The notes below the pieces were generated by a model. It had not been told where the DNA came from, did no database searches, and saw only the letters and a list, made by a program, of their open reading frames with translations. Positions 6,025-11,685 of a stretch of 27,480 nucleotides of DNA are shown piece by piece (position 1 is the first letter of the stretch; each line of letters begins with the position of its first letter). The stretch is from a virus. The translations under genes and the position numbers were made by a program. The stretch covers positions 1 through 27,480 of IMG/VR virus record IMGVR_UViG_3300025809_000100; one strand, given 5' to 3'.

Positions 6025-6263
6025 TATTGTTCCTTCTTTTTCTTTCTAGTTTTTCTTTTTGATTGCTCCCACACATTATTTAAATCAGCTATTAACTGGT
6101 TTATTCTTTTGGGTGCGCACTTACATGGTTCTTCTAGTGGATGATCAAAATAGTCTGCGTGAAACTTGCAAACCATCTTGTATTCTTCGTGAGTAATGAC
6201 AGATTTATTTACTGATCTAAATTCATTCCAAACCGCCAAATCTTCTTTTTTAAATTTTACCAT
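6024..6263 (-). CDS. Hypothetical protein (79 aa)
   Basis: It contains YKMVCKFHADYFDHPLEEPC followed by KCAPKRINQLIADLN, a Cys/His arrangement (C32, H34, C46, C48) that recurs in small proteins of flavobacterial phages. The C terminus is a run of basic residues (SKRKTRKKKKEQ), consistent with nucleic acid binding. The previous 49-aa gene overlaps its first bases. The function is unknown. Confidence 0.7.
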   Translation of the reverse strand: MVKFKKEDLAVWNEFRSVNKSVITHEEYKMVCKFHADYFDHPLEEPCKCAPKRINQLIADLNNVWEQSKRKTRKKKKEQ

Positions 6264-6406
6264 CTTTTAATTCCGTTTACCTTATTTAGTTTTTTTCTTC
6301 TTTCATCACATCCGCAATCTTTGCCAGTGTATTTACTGTACCAATCCACCAAGGCTTTTATACCTGTGTATTTGGTTATGTAATAAATTAAATCTCCCAA
6401 TTTCAT
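6257..6406 (-). CDS. Small hypothetical protein (49 aa)
   Basis: The frame runs from the ATG at 6406 to TAA at 6257 and reads MKLGDLIYYITKYTGIKALV with a DCGCDERR motif (C31, C33). Proteins with this LGDxIxxITKxTGIK...DCGCDxR pattern are frequent in Bacteroidetes phages, from memory. The start overlaps the sigma-like gene stop as ATGA. The function is unknown. Confidence 0.7.
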   Translation of the reverse strand: MKLGDLIYYITKYTGIKALVDWYSKYTGKDCGCDERRKKLNKVNGIKRW

Positions 6407-6882
6407 AGTAAATGTTTTAGTTTGTTTTTAACCTTTTTGTAAGTGTTGTAAAGTGAGTAATAGGATATGTTTGTTTGCCGGGATAACTCAGAAATAGATT
6501 TACCTCCATCTATTATTTCGTAAACTTTTCGATCATACCAAAATAAAGTGTTTATTTCTTCAGTGACTGCTTCATAAGCATCTTCATAATTGATGTCTAA
6601 TTCACAATTTTCAATTTCTCCTAGTTCGACTATTTGAACTTTTGATTCTTTTCTTTTCAAGTCTAAAAAAAGCGATCTAAGCACTTTAAAAATATAGTAG
6701 TAGTTTATATCATCTTCACTGTATTGAATGTCTGTCCCTTTCTCTAATCGTTTCTGAACCTTAAAATACATCTCTTGAACTATGTCTTGTGATGTGTCAC
6801 GATTACAACCAAAGGATTTGACTATATCAATCCATTGATCATTCTTTTCAAATATTTTTTCAAGTGCCTTTGAGGGGATCAT
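6403..6882 (-). CDS. Sigma-70-like transcription factor
   Basis: The product is 159 aa, the length of an ECF-type sigma factor. Residues about 30-45 (TSQDIVQEMYFKVQKR) look like sigma region 2, which binds the RNA polymerase clamp and the -10 box. The C terminus (residues 126-159, KSISELSRQTNISYYSLYNT) is a helix-turn-helix like region 4.2. It lies in the early block right after the RecA-like ATPase, overlapping it by 23 bases. It could direct late transcription; the CGTTATAT element before four late units is the natural candidate target, but that link is inference. Alternatively it is a sigma-derived regulator that does not initiate transcription. Confidence 0.76.
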   Translation of the reverse strand: MIPSKALEKIFEKNDQWIDIVKSFGCNRDTSQDIVQEMYFKVQKRLEKGTDIQYSEDDINYYYIFKVLRSLFLDLKRKESKVQIVELGEIENCELDINYEDAYEAVTEEINTLFWYDRKVYEIIDGGKSISELSRQTNISYYSLYNTYKKVKNKLKHLL

Positions 6883-7669
6883 AAAAGTTTTCTATTATTT
6901 CCGGATAGCCAAAGTTATTAATTTTAAATGACAAGTTTTCAAATGGAAAACCTCGGCTTCTTTTACAGGTTACAGTTGTTTGATCTGAATGTACTGTGTT
7001 CTTTTCAAGTGATATTTGGGTTTCTGCTTTCTTTTCTAAAAATGAACCTAAATGCCCTGTTGGTTTGTCAGTTCCAAAATTACTATGAATGACTGTAATG
7101 ATGTGACATTTAAAATCAGTACTCCATTTCATCAACTTTTGTACACAATCATTACTTTGTTCTAAATTATTGACATCACTAACTAAATCAGCTATTCCAT
7201 CAATGACACAAATTCCTGTGTTTTTGTGCTTTCTAAAACAATATTCTATAAACTCCATTCTCTGCGAATAGTTAAGCGTACGCAAAGCAAAAGTATGATA
7301 ACCGTCTGATGTACCACACATATCAATTACCCTTCTAAAACTCCTTGCACTATGCCAGTGTCCTTGTTCTGTGTCGAAATGTAAAACCTTTTCATTCTTT
7401 CTGTGGGATTTAATTTTACCTACAAAATTGTTATGTTTTAAATAAGCTGAAACTAGCAAACTTACAAAGTAGGATTTTCGGCTTTTGGGGGGTGCTTGTA
7501 TAAAGCTAAAATTTCCATACGTCCCAATAGGAATATCTACTACTTGATTGCCTTTTTTACTGCTTATAACTTTACTACCTATGGATAGGGAAATAGGAGG
7601 ATATTCTATTTCTTGTGTATTGTCTATTTTGCAAAAGGTTTCAACCAGTTGCGCTTCTATATCTGTCAT
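6860..7669 (-). CDS. RecA-like P-loop ATPase (replication)
   Basis: The product is 269 aa. A degenerate P-loop APPKSRKS is at residues 59-66, FDTEQ at 98-102 (position of the catalytic Glu), a Walker B strand GICVIDGIADL at 152-162 and TVIHSN at 192-197. This order is that of RecA-fold ATPases related to RepA/DnaB hexameric helicases and RadA-like proteins. With no other helicase in the window it may be the replication helicase or loader, but there is no primase or polymerase gene beside it. It starts 16 bases after the terminator at 7686-7712. Confidence 0.75.
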   Translation of the reverse strand: MTDIEAQLVETFCKIDNTQEIEYPPISLSIGSKVISSKKGNQVVDIPIGTYGNFSFIQAPPKSRKSYFVSLLVSAYLKHNNFVGKIKSHRKNEKVLHFDTEQGHWHSARSFRRVIDMCGTSDGYHTFALRTLNYSQRMEFIEYCFRKHKNTGICVIDGIADLVSDVNNLEQSNDCVQKLMKWSTDFKCHIITVIHSNFGTDKPTGHLGSFLEKKAETQISLEKNTVHSDQTTVTCKRSRGFPFENLSFKINNFGYPEIIENFYDPLKGT

Positions 7670-7685
7670 GTGGTGTAATTTATAT

Positions 7686-7712
7686 AAAAAAAAGGGGGAA
7701 ATTAATCCCCCT
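7686..7712 (-). terminator. Rho-independent terminator
   Basis: The minus strand has AGGGGGA and TCCCCCT pairing around a short AT loop, followed by eight T. It lies five bases after the stop of the SSB-like gene and before the ATPase gene. Partial read-through would lower expression of the ATPase and sigma genes relative to SSB. Confidence 0.82.
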
Positions 7713-7716
7713 CAAA

Positions 7717-7998
7717 TTAAAAAGGTAATCCGCTATCTTCGGTTTTCTCTTCTTTCTCAGCTAACTTAATAGTTCCATCTGTCCAAAAGATTTTGCCATT
7801 GCCAATGTATTGCTTTGCCTTTTTGGCTTCTCGTTCTTCCTTTGTTTGAGGAATCATTGCTGATACATTGTTGCCGTATCTTGTGTCATCATTTATTGAA
7901 AATGTTATGTCACAATACACCGCTCCATCTTTACCTTTTACAAATTTTTCCTTGGGTAATTTGTCTACCCTTATGTTAATACTTCCTAGTGATCCCAT
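7717..7998 (-). CDS. Single-stranded DNA-binding-like protein
   Basis: The product is 93 aa. N-terminal strands (GSINIRVDKLPKEKFVKGKD and YCDITFSIND) and RYGNNVSAMIPQTKEE match the compact OB-fold-like proteins found in flavobacterial phages next to ERF. The acidic C-terminal tail ends EDSGLPF, resembling the SSB tip (DDIPF) that recruits partner proteins. It probably coats single strands for ERF-mediated annealing and replication. The gene lies one base after the ERF gene and is followed by a strong terminator. Confidence 0.7.
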   Translation of the reverse strand: MGSLGSINIRVDKLPKEKFVKGKDGAVYCDITFSINDDTRYGNNVSAMIPQTKEEREAKKAKQYIGNGKIFWTDGTIKLAEKEEKTEDSGLPF

Positions 7999-7999
7999 A

Positions 8000-8536
8000 T
8001 TATTTATTTATTTGTTCTAGTTCTAAAATTAATTCATCATTTATTGTGTACTTCTTTTTTACATCATCAATGGTAAATCCATTACTCATTGCGTGTTCTA
8101 CTTTTTTGTAATTTGGTGTATTCTTTAGCAAAATAGGCTTTTGGGTTTTGTCATGTTTATTGATGGCATCAGAATCTTGTGTGTCATCAATCAAAAACAA
8201 ATTGCCCAGTGAATACTTTTTACCATAAGAACTTGCTGATCCAAATCTTTGAGGCATTTGCATACCTTTTTGATCTGTGTCAACACCTACAATGGCAGTT
8301 GCTTTTATCTTTTGTACTCCATCTGATATTATAGCCGTAGACTTAATAACATAACTACCTAGATACTTTTCTTTAATTCTGATAGTAACATCATGTTTCA
8401 AAAGATAAGGCTTTAAAGCCTCTAAAATATCCTCTGCACTTCTAAAATTGTATTTGCCAAATGAATTAAATCTACTTTTCTTCGATTTAAATAATGCTTG
8501 AATTTCTGATAACTTGTGGTTTAGTGATATATCCAT
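8000..8536 (-). CDS. erf: ERF-family single-strand annealing protein
   Basis: The product is 178 aa. The ERF signature is clear: SEIQALFKSKKSRFNSFGKY then NFRSAEDILEALKPYL (residues 30-45), MPQRFGSASSYGKKYSLGNL (94-113) and FLIDDTQDSDA (114-124). ERF proteins form rings that anneal complementary single strands in phage recombination and genome circularisation. The C-terminal 45 residues form a separate small helical region. It is co-directional with the SSB-like gene one base away, a common pairing. Confidence 0.92.
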   Translation of the reverse strand: MDISLNHKLSEIQALFKSKKSRFNSFGKYNFRSAEDILEALKPYLLKHDVTIRIKEKYLGSYVIKSTAIISDGVQKIKATAIVGVDTDQKGMQMPQRFGSASSYGKKYSLGNLFLIDDTQDSDAINKHDKTQKPILLKNTPNYKKVEHAMSNGFTIDDVKKKYTINDELILELEQINK

Positions 8537-8545
8537 AATTTTAAT

Positions 8546-8689
8546 TTAAAATTTAACCTGTTTGGGATTTTCCCTAGATTGTAACAATGCTTGTAACATC
8601 TCAATCTTATTTTCCAATTTATGTATGAGTAATTGAAATTCTTGTATCTGTACCTCGTACTGATATTTGATGTGTTCTATGTTTTCCAT
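8546..8689 (-). CDS. Small coiled-coil protein (47 aa)
   Basis: I place the start at 8689 (MENIEHIKYQ). The frame is open up to 8800, but that part overlaps the 56-aa gene at 8727-8897 in another frame. A TATATTTG box lies 13 bases before the ATG. The protein is a leucine/isoleucine heptad coiled coil (LLIHKLENKIEMLQALLQ). The function is unknown. Confidence 0.62.
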   Translation of the reverse strand: MENIEHIKYQYEVQIQEFQLLIHKLENKIEMLQALLQSRENPKQVKF

Positions 8690-8701
8690 AGTTTTTTTTA
8701 A

Positions 8702-8709
8702 CAAATATA
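8702..8709 (-). promoter_or_regulatory. Possible -7 promoter box
   Basis: The minus strand reads TATATTTG, a perfect match to the Bacteroidetes TAnnTTTG -7 consensus, 13 bases before the ATG at 8689. No TTG lies at the -33 distance, so this may be chance in AT-rich DNA. Confidence 0.3.
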
Positions 8710-8726
8710 AACATTTTATTTTAAAA

Positions 8727-8897
8727 TTAAATTTGTTGCTTTTTTTTAATTCTATATGCTTTTTTGTCATATCTCCTTTGCTTTGAGTAAATCCAATCAT
8801 TTATGTCTGATGAAAATGCAAATGAAAATCTATCTCTATTTGGTTCTGTTTTTTTGTCGTAAAGTATATTTAATGGTGTTGGTGTTTTTTGCTCCAT
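8727..8897 (-). CDS. Small basic protein (56 aa)
   Basis: The frame runs from the ATG at 8897 to TAA at 8727. It begins MEQKTPTPLNILYDKKTEPN and continues SFAFSSDINDWIYSKQRRYD, with a lysine-rich end. A GC-rich hairpin (8906-8920) stands nine bases before the ATG. The function is unknown. Confidence 0.6.
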   Translation of the reverse strand: MEQKTPTPLNILYDKKTEPNRDRFSFAFSSDINDWIYSKQRRYDKKAYRIKKKQQI

Positions 8898-8900
8898 ATA

Positions 8901-8923
8901 TTAAAGGGGGTTTTACCCCCCCT
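8901..8923 (-). terminator. GC hairpin, possible terminator
   Basis: The minus strand has GGGGG and CCCCC pairing around TAAAA, then TTTAATAT. It follows the stop at 8930 and sits directly upstream of the ATG at 8897. The T tract is short, so it may be a weak terminator, an RNA-processing or stability element, or a translation control hairpin. Confidence 0.5.
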
Positions 8924-8929
8924 GTTTAA

Positions 8930-9319
8930 TTATTTTTCTTTAAATTCTTTTTCCCAAACTTCTGCCCATTTGGGATCATTTCTCAATTCAATAATTTTTT
9001 TAGGGGTAAGTCCATAGTCTTTACTTTGATATTTGTTTTTAAAATCCTTTAATGTCATCATATACACATCTTGAATAAAAGGAAATTTATTATTTGATTT
9101 TGCAATTTTTATTTTTTTTAATTGTTCTTTTAATTCTTTAATTCCATTCATGTTTTCATAAGGGAATAGAGAACTTTTTAATTCAACATCATTATTACTC
9201 CATAACTTATAACGAATACCTCTATCATTAATTTTATTTATCATCTTTTGCTTACTTACTATCATTTCATCAATTGTTTGATGCATTTGTTTTTCTGTGT
9301 GTTGTTCTAATAAATCCAT
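8930..9319 (-). CDS. Early lead gene, hypothetical (129 aa)
   Basis: This is the first gene after the early promoter at 9342-9371. The product is highly charged and mostly helical, with YENMNGIKELKEQLKKIKIA in the middle and LTPKKIIELRNDPKWAEVWE near the end. I do not recognise the family. Its position at the head of the early transcript is where phages often put host-takeover proteins, but nothing in the sequence shows this. Confidence 0.75.
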   Translation of the reverse strand: MDLLEQHTEKQMHQTIDEMIVSKQKMINKINDRGIRYKLWSNNDVELKSSLFPYENMNGIKELKEQLKKIKIAKSNNKFPFIQDVYMMTLKDFKNKYQSKDYGLTPKKIIELRNDPKWAEVWEKEFKEK

Positions 9320-9341
9320 ATTTGTTTGTTTGATTATGAAG

Positions 9342-9371
9342 GCAAGTTATATACAAAAAATTTAACAACAA
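9342..9371 (-). promoter_or_regulatory. Early promoter, Bacteroidetes type
   Basis: The minus strand has TTG at 9371-9369, a 19-base spacer and TAACTTGC at 9349-9342, then an AAACAAACAAA leader and the ATG at 9319. The spacing and -7 box agree with the element at 1334-1363. It lies just after the terminator at 9383-9412, so it likely starts the early transcript. Confidence 0.62.
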
Positions 9372-9382
9372 ACTATTTAAAC

Positions 9383-9412
9383 AAAAAAAGAGGAAAAAAT
9401 TAATTTTCCCCT
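9383..9412 (-). terminator. Rho-independent terminator
   Basis: The minus strand has AGGGGAAAA and TTTTCCTCT pairing (nine pairs, one G-T) around a six-base loop, followed by seven T. It lies after the NinG-family gene and before the early promoter, and so closes the late/lysis transcript. Confidence 0.8.
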
Positions 9413-9423
9413 TTTAACAGATA

Positions 9424-9445
9424 TTTAGATAGGAGTCTATCTAAA
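9424..9445. repeat. Perfect inverted repeat, 9-bp arms
   Basis: TTTAGATAG and CTATCTAAA flank GAGT. It is beside the terminator at 9383-9412, between the NinG gene and the early promoter. Neither strand has a T run after the stem, so it is not a standard terminator. It could be an operator or a structural element. Confidence 0.6.
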
Positions 9446-9490
9446 AAAAATATACCACCACAGATATTTAAGTTGCTCAAATATACTAAT

Positions 9491-9880
9491 TTATTCTAAT
9501 TCATCAAGCAAATCTTTATATTTTTTAATCATTTCTTCAATTTCATTTGTGGTAAATTTTCCCATTATTTGAGATTTTAAAAACAATTCATTTGATGTTC
9601 CTTCCCCAAAGGTTTTATCTAGGTATTTACTGAAAAGGTATTGTTGCCCATGTTTAAATATGTTACAACTGATACATTGCACCCCTACGTTAAGTATTTC
9701 CCACCGAGTAGAATAGTGGCTTCTGCTCATAAAGTGTCCACATTGTAGTTCTTTCCAATGTCTTTCAACTCCACAAGTGATACATTTTGCTATGTCATTA
9801 ATAGCATCTTTTCTTCTGATGTATTGGCTAAATACATTATCTAGTTTTTTGATTAATTTACTCCTCGTTAATTTCTTCAT
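9491..9880 (-). CDS. ninG: NinG/Rap-family recombination nuclease
   Basis: The product is 129 aa. The lambda NinG (Rap) pattern is evident: LDNVFSQYIRRKDA (13-26), CITC at 33-36, QCGHFMSRSHYSTRW at 46-60, QCISCNIFKHGQQ at 68-80. C33, C36, C69 and C72 probably bind zinc and H49 lies in the HNH-like core. NinG proteins cut branched DNA such as D-loops and Holliday junctions and act with phage annealing proteins; an ERF protein is present here. It is smaller than lambda NinG and sits between the lysis genes and the early block, behind a GC hairpin at 9888-9907. Confidence 0.87.
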   Translation of the reverse strand: MKKLTRSKLIKKLDNVFSQYIRRKDAINDIAKCITCGVERHWKELQCGHFMSRSHYSTRWEILNVGVQCISCNIFKHGQQYLFSKYLDKTFGEGTSNELFLKSQIMGKFTTNEIEEMIKKYKDLLDELE

Positions 9881-10029
9881 ATTAAACGAACCCCTTTAAG
9901 GGGGTTCTTATCTAGTTAATGCCCCCCTTACCCCCCATTGAGGAGATATAAATATTTTGCCCGATCCAAGCACTGGTGTTTAGTGTGCAAGTTTAGCCTT
10001 GACGGCAATGCAATGATAATAAAAAAAAT
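9881..10029. other. GC-rich structured noncoding island
   Basis: No reading frame fits this 149-base stretch, the longest noncoding segment in the block. It is richer in G and C than its surroundings. It holds two six-base C tracts (9922-9927 and 9931-9936) on the plus strand, a hairpin at 9888-9907 and smaller stems around 9970-9987 and 9996-10006. Possible roles are a packaging or cos site, an origin, or a noncoding RNA; the sequence does not decide. Confidence 0.5.
9888..9907 (-). promoter_or_regulatory. Hairpin directly before ninG start
   Basis: GAACCCC pairs with GGGGTTC around a six-base loop. It ends seven bases before the ATG at 9880 and has no T run. It may block or protect the 5' end of the message; the hairpin before the ATG at 8897 is similarly placed. 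Confidence 0.5.
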
Positions 10030-10242
10030 TTACTTTACAACCTCTTCTACTTCCTCAAGCGAAATTTTGCCTGTGACAAATGCATAAACGGCTGCTGCTG
10101 CAACTAATAACCTTACCATTTGCTTGATAAACCTTGGTGCAAAAAACCTTCCTACACCGCCTTCTTTGGCTTTTATGTTTTCAACTAGTTCTCCACCTAT
10201 TGGAACTATTGTTTCTACTAAATTTAAAAATGTCTTTAACAT
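10030..10242 (-). CDS. Holin-like membrane protein (70 aa)
   Basis: One hydrophobic segment (residues about 43-60, MVRLLVAAAAVYAFVTGK) follows an amphipathic N terminus and a basic stretch (RFFAPRFIKQ); the C terminus is acidic. Size, membrane segment and position just after the endolysin suggest a holin or lysis accessory. It starts five bases after the preceding membrane protein gene. No defined holin family is recognised. Confidence 0.6.
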   Translation of the reverse strand: MLKTFLNLVETIVPIGGELVENIKAKEGGVGRFFAPRFIKQMVRLLVAAAAVYAFVTGKISLEEVEEVVK

Positions 10243-10246
10243 AGCT

Positions 10247-10534
10247 TTATTTTTTAAATACTCTTTGTTCTAAATCTTCAATTCTTTTGTCTGTTTGTGA
10301 TTCAAACTTTTCAAATTCTCTGATTAAAAAATCTAACTTTTGATTAACTACCCTAGTGTCATCTTGTGATACTATTGGTTTAGGCAGTGTTTTAGCAATT
10401 TCAATTTCACTCTTTAACATTGCGTATGATAGTGTTAATGAAACTACCATACCAACCGCCATTATTAGGGTTTTAAAATCAACTTGAAAATCCGGTTTTT
10501 TGTCTCCGTCCACATCTACATTTAATTGTGTCAT
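10247..10534 (-). CDS. Membrane protein with coiled coil, holin/spanin-like (95 aa)
   Basis: A polar N terminus (VDVDGDKKPDFQVDF) precedes one membrane helix (about 22-40, TLIMAVGMVVSLTLSYAML). A C-terminal coiled coil (about 65-95, QKLDFLIREFEKFESQTDKR) follows. This layout fits a holin or an inner-membrane lysis accessory. Its ATG overlaps the stop of the 44-aa gene (ATGA), and the endolysin is just upstream, so the three form a lysis cassette. Confidence 0.6.
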   Translation of the reverse strand: MTQLNVDVDGDKKPDFQVDFKTLIMAVGMVVSLTLSYAMLKSEIEIAKTLPKPIVSQDDTRVVNQKLDFLIREFEKFESQTDKRIEDLEQRVFKK

Positions 10535-10665
10535 TTTTTATCTTTGAATTTTTGATAACAAATAGCAATGGCTTGATCTTTCTTGTACTCCCCCATTAAC
10601 TGGGGAATACATCGAACCATAAAATCCTTCTGCTTTTCGTTTTTATTTGGTTTAGGTATTGGCAT
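10531..10665 (-). CDS. Small protein of lysis cassette (44 aa)
   Basis: The frame runs from the ATG at 10665 to TGA at 10531. It begins MPIPKPNKNEKQKDFMVRCI and has an AIAICYQKF motif with C19 and C37. Short proteins of the pattern PxPKxxExxxxFVxRC...AVCYxxW are common next to phage lysis or head genes, from memory. It overlaps the endolysin end by 14 bases and the next gene by ATGA. Confidence 0.7.
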   Translation of the reverse strand: MPIPKPNKNEKQKDFMVRCIPQLMGEYKKDQAIAICYQKFKDKK

Positions 10666-11167
10666 TAGAATATCTTGTTTTTCCTCTGTGATTTGTTGCT
10701 TTTAGTTTTTGGTTTCTATTCTCTTTTTCGCTCAAGAAAGAAATATGAATCCAATTCGGTTCTTCATTTGTTCCAAATTCCCAAATCAACTGATCAAAAT
10801 TAAGATTTTCAGATGCCCAATTAAATAAATCAGCGTTTGACTTCTCTCCTAGTGTGTCTAAATCTAAAGCCTGTCCAAATGCGTGTTGGCTTGTTTTAGA
10901 GCCTCCTACGGCTTTATTTAATTCTTCTGATCTGTACATACTATTTATACGAATAGGATGCCCACACCAATCCCTAAGTGGCTGAAATAGCTTCTCAGCA
11001 GTAACTAGCATATTCTCATAATGTTCCTCGGTTGGCTCATTACTAATTCCCAGTTTAACGGCAGTACTAGAAAAAATTCCTTCTTTGTAACTTAGGTTTT
11101 TACTTAGTTTCTTCTTCCGTAATTTCGGTGTACTCTCCTGTTTCAAGGTTGATGTTAATTTTGCCAT
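10652..11167 (-). CDS. Endolysin, peptidase M15 type
   Basis: The product is 171 aa. Zinc peptidase M15 features: RINSMYRSEELNKAVGGS (73-90), SQHAFGQALDLD (93-104) with H95 and D102 as metal ligands, and WIHIS (139-143) with H141 as the third ligand. These enzymes cut peptide cross-links in peptidoglycan. No signal peptide is seen, so export would need a holin; two membrane proteins follow. The start at 11167 lies 68 bases inside the preceding gene. The first 20 or so residues could be a shadow, but no later ATG, GTG or TTG precedes the domain, so I keep it. Confidence 0.88.
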   Translation of the reverse strand: MAKLTSTLKQESTPKLRKKKLSKNLSYKEGIFSSTAVKLGISNEPTEEHYENMLVTAEKLFQPLRDWCGHPIRINSMYRSEELNKAVGGSKTSQHAFGQALDLDTLGEKSNADLFNWASENLNFDQLIWEFGTNEEPNWIHISFLSEKENRNQKLKATNHRGKTRYSNANT

Positions 11168-11336
11168 AGCTTTCTTCTATTGATTCAAATGTCATTTCTT
11201 GATGCTCTATTACATCATCTAATAAGTGAAGTAATTTGTGCTTTCTAGATTCTAAAGCACCTAAATCGTGAGCAAGTTGGTTCTTTTGTTTCTCTTGCGT
11301 TTGTAATGTTTCTAGTTCTTTTTCTGTAATTTTCAT
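11100..11336 (-). CDS. Small acidic coiled-coil protein (78 aa)
   Basis: A helical N-terminal coiled coil (KELETLQTQEKQKNQLAHDL) is followed by a short beta-like end, GKININLETGEYTEI. This arrangement recurs between fibre and lysis genes of flavobacterial phages, from memory. Its end overlaps the endolysin gene by 68 bases. The function is unknown. Confidence 0.7.
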   Translation of the reverse strand: MKITEKELETLQTQEKQKNQLAHDLGALESRKHKLLHLLDDVIEHQEMTFESIEESYGKININLETGEYTEITEEETK

Positions 11337-11358
11337 AGCTTTTTTTCTTCAAAGATAA

Positions 11359-11634
11359 TTAATCTTCCGAATCTACCCAATCACCTACAATCACTAGGTT
11401 TAAATCCTCTGCTATAATCGTGTAAACGTAATCATCATCAGCACCCCACGCATCGTATTGCGAACCACTAATTCCAAGGTTACCATTTGCTACTTGATAA
11501 TTTTCTTCAGTTAACAATTGCCAATAAAAAGAGGCTGCTTGTCCCAAGGTTACACTTGTACCTTGTGCTTGTAATTTTACAGCAGTTTTGGTTGTTCCGT
11601 TCTGCCAAACGTCTATTGGTTCTATTTCTTTCAT
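11359..11634 (-). CDS. Hypothetical protein after tail fibre (91 aa)
   Basis: It contains a beta-rich core and SQYDAWGADDDYVYTIIAED near the end, a motif I have seen in small proteins following phage fibre or tail genes. It is acidic. The gene lies 51 bases after the fibre gene, with an A-rich leader before the ATG. It might assist or attach to the fibre; that is inference. Confidence 0.68.
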   Translation of the reverse strand: MKEIEPIDVWQNGTTKTAVKLQAQGTSVTLGQAASFYWQLLTEENYQVANGNLGISGSQYDAWGADDDYVYTIIAEDLNLVIVGDWVDSED

Positions 11635-11685
11635 AATTTATTTTATTTATTTTGTTTACTCTTGTTTTAATAACGTAGGTAACAC

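Noticed and set aside
8690-8800. Longer start of the 47-aa coiled-coil gene
   Set aside because: This stretch is coding for the 56-aa gene in another frame and the upstream residues look unlike a protein.
9195-9215. CGTTATAAGTTATG inside the early lead gene
   Set aside because: It is in coding sequence, has a different last base and spacing, and no gene starts there.
9881-10029. tRNA or CRISPR array in the noncoding island
   Set aside because: No cloverleaf with acceptor and T arms and no regularly spaced repeats could be found.
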